Source: Chaenocephalus aceratus
Lineage: Eukaryota; Chordata; Actinopteri; Perciformes; Channichthyidae
Length of the DNA: 64,000 nucleotides
Direction of reading: 5' to 3'
NCBI GenBank assembly: GCA_023974075.1
Contig: JAMFTG010000055.1
Span: 62,001-126,000, forward strand
Position numbers and translations under genes: made by a program. Below are positions 33,701 through 42,500 of the stretch, piece by piece. A model generated the notes under the pieces. That model saw only the letters and a list, made by a program, of their open reading frames with translations. It searched no databases and was not told where the DNA came from. The stretch's first letter is position 1; every line of letters starts with the position of its first letter.

Positions 33701-36700
33701 GAAAATGCACTTAAGTATTTCCGGTTGTCCCTTTAATAAGATGAAGAGTTAATTAAATGTGAACATTGCATCCTTGCACTAAAACAAAAAGGGAGTAGTG
33801 ATGTATCGGTTAAGATGTTACTGGCCCCGCCCCCTTGAGATCAGATCTGTGGCCTGTTTTATCCCCACATTCTAATTTCTACTGGACATTTGCATCAAAT
33901 TAGATTTATTTTAATATATTTATTTAATATATATTATAAGAAAGGACATTTAAGGATGCAATTAAAAAAAAAAATTGATGTCCTTTACTAGAGATGTCCC
34001 GATCGGATCGGGACATCTCTAGTAAAGGACATCAATTTTTTTTTTATAGTTTAATGTTACAAAACAAAAATGACCATGTTCACGTCTTAAAGTCATCCTG
34101 AGGACTTAGTTTTGGTTTAAAATTACACAACATCATGTATGTGTTGCTTTCTTTGGGCTTGTTTTCAGACCTGCTTATTTATCTGAAATCTGGCAACAGA
34201 GTGGGCGCAGTGTCTCATAGTAGCAGCGAGCTAACGACAGGCTACGTTCAGCTGGTGACTCGGGAGTCGGGACAGAGAAAATGTCAGGAGTTTGGAAGTA
34301 TTATAAAATCCCTAGCAATTACAATTGTTATTTAGATTATTAATGTATTTATACATCATTATGATATTATAATAATACTTTTATAATTATTATAGTATAT
34401 TATATCATTATTAATTTATTATTATTATGTATACAATAAAAGTAATCACACTGCTTCTCTTAAATAATACATTATTATTGTTGTTTGTATAATGTTTGTA
34501 ACTCTTGAGATCAGATGTGTCTGTATGTGGCCCCTGCTCGAGCACAACATTAATTTAATTTAATTAGCATGTTGACCTGCTGCTGGCTTCCTGCAGAGTC
34601 ACTCTTCGTCGCACGGTGAAGCATCCTCTGGAGAAATCTTTTGTTGGGTCATCGGCCGAGAGGTTTTTTCCGTTTTCGTCCAGAAAGTCGATTTTCGCGT
34701 CCGGCCCCCAACACGTCGCCTCACAGTCGAGGGTAAAACCTCCCTCCTTCAGAGGCATGACGGAGATCTTGGGATCAGGAACTGCTTATGTAAAAAAACA
34801 GGAAGAGAACACAATTATTATTTATAATTGTAAATGTATATTGTACGTAGACATACATTTTGTAAAAAGAAAAACTTTTTTTTTCTTTATAATTTAGATT
34901 TGGGAGATGGGGTGGGATTTGTTTATTCCAAACATACTTTAAAACAAAACATGTTCACTTATACTGGTTTTTGGTTTTGTTTTATAGCGCATGGTGGAAA
35001 GGAGCAGGGAGAAGAACATCTTATGTTACCTGCCCCTTATTTGTGTTTGTTTATTTATTGGATAAGTGAATAAGTGTGAACTTCTTCCCCTTTTCGGATG
35101 TGTAATTAGAATGATCAATTGTTTCATATCATTTGTAAGTCAATAATATTTTTGCTTATCAATTCGGTTCTGCTTAAGTATGTACAGTATCATAATTCTC
35201 TTGTTTCATTTCATTATTTATGCTTTTATTATTGGTTTACACGTCGAAATAAATCAAACAAGGAGTAGGATTTGAAGGATAAGAGGCCATATTCTGCTAT
35301 TTGGGTTATTGTACTACTAGTCCAAAAACCAGAGGTGGGAAGTAGTGGAATACAAATACTTCGTTACTGTACTTATGTACATGTTTCTGGTATCAGTACT
35401 TTACTCCACTACTAACTTTTTCCTTTTACTTCTTACATGTTGAACCCAAATACTTGTACTTTCTACTTCTCACATGTTGAACCCAAATACCTGTACTTTC
35501 TACTTCTCACATGTTGAACTCAAATACCTGTACTTTCTACTTCTTACATGTTGAACACAAATACCTGTACTTTCTACTTCTTAAATGTTGAACACAAATA
35601 CCTGTACTTTCTACTTCTCACATGTTGAACTCAAATACCTGTACTTTCTACTTCTTACATGTTGAACTCAAATACCTGTACTTTCTACTTCTCACATGTT
35701 GAACACAAATACCTGTACTTTCTACTTCTCACATGTTGAACACAAATACCTGTACTTTCTACTTCTCACATGTTGAACTCAAATACCTGTACTTTCTACT
35801 TCTCACATGTTGAACTCAAATACCTGTACTTTCTACTTCTTACATGTTGAACTCAAATACCTGTACTTTCTACTTCTTACATGTTGAACTCAAATACCTG
35901 TACTTTCTACTTCTTACATGTTGAACTCAAATACCTGTACTTTCTACTTCTCTCATGTTGAACTCAAATACCTGTACTTTCTACTTCTTACATGTTGAAC
36001 TCAAATACCTGTACTTTCTACTTCTCTCATGTTGAACTCAAATACCTGTACTTTCTACTTCTCACATGTTGAACTCAAATACCTGTACTTTCTACTTCTT
36101 ACATGTTGAACACAAATACCTGTACTTTCTACTTCTTACTTGTTGAACACAAATACCTGTACTTTCTACTTCTTACATGTTGAACTCAAATACCTGTACT
36201 TTCTACTTCTCTCATTCTCCAAACAGCTGGTTCCTTTAGTCTGAATGTGTGTTGGGGCGTGATCATTATTCTTTAGAGTCATTGCGTGCCTATTGATTTA
36301 AACACGATGCGTGTATCCATCATTTCCTGGGGCCTCATCTATAAAGCCTAGCGTAGTATTCACGTGGGAAGGTTGCTTACGTAGGACAAAGCATATAAAT
36401 ATGCACAGACATTTTTCCGATTTATAAAACACTGCGTACCGGCGAGGAAAGTACGTACAGCACGTCTTTTTGCGGGCTTCACGTAACGCCCAGATTCGCC
36501 TATAAATAGTCAAAGAAACGCCCATTCATTCTGACTGACTGACTGCAGGAAGGAGATCAGGAGATGACGACAGAACAGCTAAAGAGACGTCTCACACCGT
36601 GTCAGATTCTGGTTATTTTGGGGAGGTGGAGATAAATCATATTATTTAGTGGATGCAGTTTGAACAGAGCAGCAGCATGGAGGTCGGATCGTCACCAACA

Positions 36701-36985
36701 TAAATAAATAAGTCGTCCGAAAAAAGTCTAATGACAAAATAAATACACTTGGCCTTCCTCAGGCAGTGTGTTTGCACCGGGGACAGGAAACCCCCCGGTG
36801 ATCGGTGAATCCCTCCGGAGTGTAGTCATGACGACTGGATCTGAATCATGTTTTTGTATTAGTTGATTTGTGTCGATCAGCTGTGCGAAGCGTCTCCATG
36901 CAGCCTGTGCCCCCTAATACATTTCTTAACAAGAGAACATGATCGAGGGGTGATCAATAACATATCCGTATTTATTTATTCCTCC

Positions 36986-37041
<56 letters not shown>

Positions 37042-38775
37042 CGTGTGTGTGTGTGTGTGCACTGAGGAGTCTCAAACAGGCGTTTGTTTCATCATTTTAA
37101 GATCGGCTTTAATCAATGTTTGAAAATGAATTCTTCATATATTATAAATGAGAGGTAACATTTTGTTTACGGTATTATTTCCACATATTTCTCTCCATTC
37201 TTCCTTCTGCCAACGGTGTCGCAGTTTCTCGTTTCTCCTGTTTCTGTGCGTACCGCGTACTCATGGGTCGGGGTTTGCGTGGAGGACTGCACATTTTCCC
37301 GTCAAGTATAAATCGCAAACATTGCTTAGAAACTGGCGTACGACATCTTTTGAGTGTACGCACCGTGTATCCATCACTTCCTGGTCTTCTCTAAAGAAGA
37401 GGGACCAATGGAAACGTTGTCATGTTGCCGTTGGTCACCATGGAAACATTCATTAGCTAACAATGACATTATTGTTCTGTTAATATAAAGGGAGGTCAGG
37501 TACTCTTTAAAACAGCTGCTAGCTATGGGTACTTTTTACTGAAGGACACTTCAAAGCCTCTTTACTTTAACTTGAGTAAAGAAGTTTAGTCAGTACTTCT
37601 ACTTTCACCAGAGTATTTTTAAACACGAGTATCTGTACTTCTACTTGTGTACTTTTGCCATCCCTGCCAAATATGAACCCTGATAGGTAGACTGAACGTA
37701 CCCACAAAAAGCTCCACTTTTGTAATATTTTGTTGGCCGTTATTCCACATCCTCATGCAGTGATACGTTCCTGCGTCCGCTGGCTGAACGTTGGAGATCC
37801 TCAGCGAGGCGTTTCCACTCTTCAGATGTTCCAAGAAGAGGTTCGTCCGGGAAACGTAGAGCGGGCTCTTCATCTCGAGATCCTCGCGGTTGTCGCGGAA
37901 CAGGAAGACGAAAACTTTCTTCAGGTCTGTCTTGGACCACTCCACCGTGGGGAAGACATCTTTGGGAGGGAAACTGCAAGGAAGAATAACGACGCCGCCG
38001 GCAGAGACGTTAACCTTCTCTGGAGAGACTTGGGCCGAGGACTCTGCTGGGAAAACACAAAACTAAATACTTAAAAGATGTACATGGTGGGAAAATACTG
38101 GACGTACTCTTCCAATATGAGAGTACACATGATAACAAAGGTATCCCAACTGTAGCTGTGAACATGACAGGATGTGAGATGACCTGGAAGAGCATCAGGA
38201 CTGTTTGAGGCAGATGATAGCTATGTGATTAACATGATGATCCAGCCTCTATGGAGAGAGACATCAAGCATGCTCATTATGGAGAGAGACGTCAAGCATG
38301 CTCATTTCTGACGTGGAGCTAATCTGAAGTAAACATTGAATACGGCTTTCTGTTCCTCCATCTTGTGACTGTGTAACTCCCTCTCTTGGATATCAGCATG
38401 TGAAGGACACTGCTCAGGAACTAGTTGTACCAAATGCTCTGTATGTGGTGACTACTATATCCAATCTCCGCTCATAGTAGTCCAAATTAGCCCACCGGGA
38501 CTACAAATATGGCTACTATCTGGTTAAAACTGACATTTTTGATCCTGAAAATGTCAGAAATTGATTCAGCATCCTCCAAAACCATTTCAAACTATTGTCT
38601 GGATGTAGTCTCACAGGAACATGCAAATATTGTTACTCATTTTGCTATGAGTGCAAATGGACGACTTATTTCTCTCTTCAAAACTACACACAAGTGGTCA
38701 AAATGGCGACTATAACTTGAAACTTTTACCTGAACAAAACAGCACAGCAGCCAGCAGCAGAGCACGCGGACCCAT
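30487..38775 (-). CDS. Butyrophilin-like V-set/C-set membrane protein with coiled-coil tail (gene model)
   Basis: Exons in order: signal 38730-38775, V-set 37702-38046, C-set 34564-34781 (cut short), transmembrane 31591-31743 and coiled-coil/tail 30487-30788. Joins are phase 1 with GT/AG sites, apart from the broken C-set exon. The family consists of type I surface proteins of the B7/butyrophilin group that influence T cells; which ligand this one has cannot be told. There is no B30.2 domain in the window. A LINE 3' fragment and an RT fragment sit in or next to the introns around the transmembrane exon, and a minisatellite-bearing transposon lies in the V-to-C intron. The C-set exon ends in a stop before its usual last strands, so the gene is either inactivated or skips that exon, which would keep the frame and give a one-domain protein. 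Confidence 0.65.
30925..31266 (+). mobile_element. Non-LTR retrotransposon 3' fragment
   Basis: Starts in coding remnant (ccgtctggcaggattaaagcc, gggacagtttcatcccacag), corresponding to the SGR...DSFIPQA end found in fish LINE ORF2 proteins. It finishes with ttccttgcttatgtgcatatg, acaataaaacctttgagtc, a LINE 3' tail. It lies in the intron between the transmembrane and coiled-coil exons. Confidence 0.6.
31591..31743 (-). CDS. Butyrophilin-like: transmembrane exon
   Basis: 51 codons in phase 1-1, with acceptor gtgtttcag and donor gtaagtcc. After VEEPKSCS comes a strongly hydrophobic helix ([20 protein letters not shown]), then the basic [17 protein letters not shown]. The helix-encoding DNA has an internal near-duplication (gctgtggttgtcactctatt / gctgtggttgtcactgtatt) that may have lengthened it. 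Confidence 0.7.
31815..32246 (+). mobile_element. LINE reverse-transcriptase fragment
   Basis: Open plus-strand frame with [19 protein letters not shown], then [12 protein letters not shown], the RT core with its YADD active site, and [15 protein letters not shown]. It is nearly identical to the minus-strand copy at 55433-55963 but lacks four residues (GDNV) before DEATLH. The insert begins and ends abruptly, so it is a dead fragment of a jockey-superfamily-like element. It lies in the C-set to transmembrane intron, in antisense to the gene. Confidence 0.85.
32247..32978. other. Intronic sequence, no gene
   Basis: A segment around gctttatgttatgctaatag is duplicated at 32394-32460. Further on, ccggtaa/ttaccgg words recur (32475-32610), suggesting an old inverted element. 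Nothing coding is seen. Confidence 0.4.
32979..33452. mobile_element. hAT-like non-autonomous element with ggctgtcaaa end
   Basis: Left end gggctgtcaaacgattac and right end cgataattttgacagc are inverted. Internal attaatcagattaatcac words are typical of this common vertebrate element type. It includes a G homopolymer at 33267-33286 and the block shared with 13423-13480. The right terminus is incomplete, so no target duplication can be defined. Confidence 0.6.
33453..34563. other. Intronic AT-rich DNA
   Basis: Holds the 40-bp-arm palindrome at 33965-34045 (listed separately). No exon for the missing part of the C-set domain was found here. Confidence 0.5.
33965..34045. repeat. Perfect palindrome, two 40-bp arms around one base
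   Basis: Every base from 33965 to 34004 pairs with 34045 to 34006 around g at 34005. The core is gagatgtcccgatc / gatcgggacatctc, then actagt-like and poly-A/poly-T ends. The core matches ends seen in hAT MITEs, so this looks like two element ends joined head to head. Confidence 0.95.
34564..34781 (-). CDS. Butyrophilin-like: C-set Ig exon, cut short
   Basis: The acceptor cataagcag precedes 34781, and phase 1 gives [10 protein letters not shown], then [27 protein letters not shown] and [20 protein letters not shown], followed directly by TAA. In this family the domain continues for about 20 more residues after that cysteine before a phase-1 donor. Those residues are missing and the only nearby gt is poor and out of phase. 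The break lies in a small inverted repeat, caacat...atgttg. Confidence 0.7.
35425..36215. repeat. 37-bp minisatellite, about 21 copies
   Basis: The unit is the reverse complement of that at 7735-11925: ttctacttctcacatgttga plus actcaaatacctgtact. The c/t and t/c variants (ctcaca/cttaca, gaactc/gaacac) are the same set as in the long array. Confidence 0.97.
36988..37060. repeat. (GT)n microsatellite
   Basis: About 35 GT dinucleotides with two gc interruptions near 37036-37042. Open frames of Cys-Val repeats across it are artefacts. Confidence 0.95.
37702..38046 (-). CDS. Butyrophilin-like: V-set Ig exon
   Basis: 115 codons in phase 1-1, with acceptor gttttcccag and donor gtacgttc. The domain starts [18 protein letters not shown] and has the first cysteine in [24 protein letters not shown] after it, and the second in the [11 protein letters not shown] motif, ending ITKVELFVG. 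The DxGxYxC signature and spacing are those of a B7/butyrophilin V domain. The exon is open throughout. Confidence 0.82.
38730..38775 (-). CDS. Butyrophilin-like: start codon and signal peptide exon
   Basis: ATG at 38773-38775 opens [15 protein letters not shown], a clear hydrophobic leader, and the donor gtaaaag follows in phase 1, matching the V-set exon. Confidence 0.78.
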
Positions 38776-39597
38776 CTCTAAGTCTCGCGGGTTGGATGTG
38801 TATTTTCTGCTCAAAGAAAGGTGAAAAGATTCCAGTAAAAAAAACACCTCCGTCCGCTGTTTTTAAACCTTTAAACCCAGCTGTGGAGCAGCTGCGGTGA
38901 AAACATTTAACTTTCGGTTTCGCTGCGGTGCGTTCAGGGGGGCTGGGATTTTTTGCACTGACAGAAAAATGTCATACACACCTTGATTCCGAAGTGACCT
39001 CTTGTTGTTTTAGTTTGTTTTCTATTCGTAATGCCCTCAGTTTTGAATAACGAACACTGATGTGTATGTGACTTTTTCCGGATGTATTGGTGTAACAATT
39101 GTAAATATGCAGTAGTGTTACAGAGTCTAATATTTATTATTTGTAATTCATTTTATTATAAATCACACAAATTCGGTGTAACTGTGCATTATCATTGCCC
39201 TTAAGCACTTTGAATTCCCTTTCTGTCTTAAAATGTGCTGTTCAAATAAACTAACTAACCCTCAAACGTTTCCTTTACATTTTCTTAGTTTGATTAGATA
39301 GTGTAATATCCAATTTTGTTGTGATGTTCTTGAACGTTACATGACTCGCTGACCTTGAAGAAAGGAAGTCATGTGACTGAAATAAATTAAAGTTTCCTAC
39401 ATCTATAATAAATGGTATACTTCTTGTATGACAATGATACAAATACAGTTATAATAATATTCAGAGTAACAGTGAACATTTTTTAAATAGTTATGACACA
39501 CCAGCTTTTTATTTTGTAATGCTTAAGCCTTTTATTCATACACGAATAAGCGTTCATGCCTCTGTGTTACAGCAATAGTCAAAGAAAAGACGTGAAA
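38776..39597. other. Intergenic between the lectin 3' end and the butyrophilin-like 5' end
   Basis: AT-rich and non-coding. The first about 200 bp should contain the promoter of the butyrophilin-like gene; I see no convincing TATA box. Minus-strand polyadenylation signals of the lectin gene may lie near 39480-39530. Confidence 0.4.
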
Positions 39598-42500
39598 TCA
39601 GATATTTTGGACAGACGCATGCACGCACACAAACACATCTCGGAAATCTTCAGCGTCTTTGAAACAGACGGACGGACGCTCGGTGGAGCACTCGATGTTA
39701 TCCCAGCACTTATCCTCTGCAAAAAACAAACAAAATACACACTATGTGAAAGAAGACCTGTTACTAAAGTGAAAACAGCCATAATAAACTGTCAAAATGC
39801 TCCATTACAAGTCAAAGTCATGCACTCAGAAAGTCAGTTTTTTTTACGGGTATCATACAGAACTTATTGAAATTATATGAAAAAGTTGTTATGATTCAAA
39901 ATAAAAGCCCAAGAAAATAAGTGTTTACTTACAGGAAGCTTTGAATAATGCTTTTTTCAAAATAGAAGCCCAAGAAAAGAACTGTTACTTACAGGAAGCT
40001 TTTGATATTGCTTGTTTTTCAAAATAAAAGCCCCAAAAGCTAAGTGTTTACTAACAGGAAGTTTTGGATGAGGCTTGATTTAAAAAATAAAAGCTCCAGA
40101 AACTAACTGTTTACTTACAGAAAGCTTTTGATATTGCTTGTTTTTCAAAATAAAAGCCCCAAAAGCTAAGTGTTTACTAACAGGAAGTTTCGGATGAGGC
40201 TTGATTTAAAAAATAAAAGCCCCACAAAGTATACAGTATACTTACAGGAATCGTCAGGTAAAGCTTGTTTTTCAAGATAAAAGCCTAAAGGAGAAACTGT
40301 ACCCTTACAGGAAGCTCAGGATTAGGCTTACTTTTTCAAAATAAAAGCCCAATTAGTTGGCATTATTACTTAAATGAAGAATAGTATTTTACCTGTATAA
40401 TTGATTTGCAGGCACCTCTGGGCTTCCTGTACACTGGGCTCTCCGGCACACCAGTCGTTGTAGTCGAAATGTGAGCCATCGGACCAGAACCACTCACCCA
40501 CCTGAGAAAAATTTAGTATTTTACACATATCGTAAAAAAAAACTGTGAAATAAGACAGACAATTAATGCTTTACTGCTCGCTATTCTTTCTGTGACCCAT
40601 CAGACCAGAACCACTCGTCCACATGCAGACAAAGTTTATTTAATGCGACATTTAAAAAAAAAAGAATAAGACAGAAAATTAATGCTTTTCTGCTCGCTAT
40701 TCAAAATAAGTAGCACAGGTTTAAAATACTCAAGTTGAGTACCTATAGAGTAACACCTAAATGCAGTATTTTAGTAAATATTATAAAATACCTCATGTGC
40801 GTCCGAGCCTCCGATCCAGGTTTCCTTCAGCTTCTGCGAGGCGTCAATGATTATCTTCTGGATCTCGTTGTGTTGCGCCGTGCTGTGAACAGAAGCCAGG
40901 TGTGCACCCATGGAGTGGCAGTTTTTCTGCAGGACATCAACAGGAAGCAGGTGTGAAAGAAGAACTTGTGTAAAGTACAAGTAACTAAAAGGTGTACTTA
41001 AGAACAGTCACAGAGAACCAGGACGGAAACAGGATGAAAGCCTCATTTAGTAACTGTACCCTTACAGGAAGAATCAGACAAGGCTTTATTTTCAAAATAA
41101 AGTAACTTAATAATAATTGTATCCTATTAGGAAGCACAGGATTAGCCTTATTTAAAAAATAAAGACCCATATAGTAACTGTATAGTTACAGGAAGCTTAA
41201 GATAGGGCTTGTTTTTCAAAAATAAAAGCACCATATAATAACTGTACCTTGAAGGACATAAATAAGTCAGTATTTGTTTTTCAAAATGAGACTACTAAAC
41301 ATCATCACGCCCAACATTAGCCGCCTCTAGCTTAGCGGTGGTGACGTGAAGTCATGTGACCGTGCTGTAGTTCCTTTATAGCTCAACATTAGCCACCTTT
41401 AGCTTAGCGGTGGTGACGTGAAGTCATGTGACCGTGCTGTAGTTTCCTTTATATTGAAATGTTTTACTTTAGAAATCATCGTAATGTTTATATGTGGAGA
41501 TGTTTTCCTCACTGACCTCAGCTTTGGCCCAGCTCAGCTCTTTGGGAACGTACTGAAAACAGCGGCCATCAAACTCCGTCCAGTTGTCAGAGCAAGCATT
41601 GGAGCTGGGACTCTCAGCTGGAAGCAAAAAGAGAAGATTAACAATAAATCAAAATGCAATATGAAATCAAACAGCTTAGGTTAATATAGCACACTGTAAC
41701 ATAACATGATATAACATTAAATATAAATTAAATAACATACATATAACAAATAACACTTTATAGAAGAAAAAGCATAACATAAAACAAAAAAATATCCTTA
41801 TAGGCCCATAAAAAAAACTATTAACATAAATAAATAATAAAATAGCATAAGTTATTAAAGCATACTTTAAAATAAAAACAATACAACATAATTCAATATT
41901 TTTTAAATAGAATTTTGATAATAAAATAAAATGTAACCATATTTTTTTCCTTATTATTGTCTTTAGTTTTTTAGTTAAATTAAACTTTTTTTAAGCTAGA
42001 AAAAAACAAAAGTCTACTCACCTAATTCGTCTTCCACCGGCGCTGCCTCTGAAAGAACTAGACAGATTGAAACTGTGGTTATTGGCTTATTATTGACTGA
42101 CAATATATTCATAATAATTAAATATAATACAAATAATAATGATAATGCACACACAATTATATAAGAAAATAATAGAATACATGATGAAATATAATTATAT
42201 AACACAATATCATATAACGGAGCCCTTAAAGGGACATGAAAAAAAAAGAAAGAGAGAGAAAGAAAAAAGTTGGGATAACAGGATAGTTTCTCGTGCGCAC
42301 AAGGACGCGGCCTCGGTGGAATTCCAAGTATGCTGGAGATTGGAACAGTCCTTCGGAGGCACTCGATGACATAGCATCCTTGAAATATTGGCTTGGAAGC
42401 CAGAATCCTCGAGATTGAGAAATGGCCAACGTGTCTACTTCTGTAACTATCCTGTTATCCCAACTTTTTTTTTGGGATCAAGGATATAAATGACTGAGGG

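Larger units (their letters stand above)
35335..37660 (+). mobile_element. Second copy of the minisatellite-bearing DNA transposon
   Basis: Begins ggtgggaagtagtggaatac and ends gtatctgtacttctacttg, tgtacttttgcc, matching the element at 7325-12510 in the opposite orientation. The internal segment at 37370-37560 (aagaagagggaccaatggaa, cattagctaacaatgac, gggaggtcaggtactcttt) matches 7480-7615 inverted. An additional block at about 36300-37370 holds hairpin-like words (gtattcacgtggg, gcgtacg) and is absent from the other copy. It lies in the V-set to C-set intron. Confidence 0.7.
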
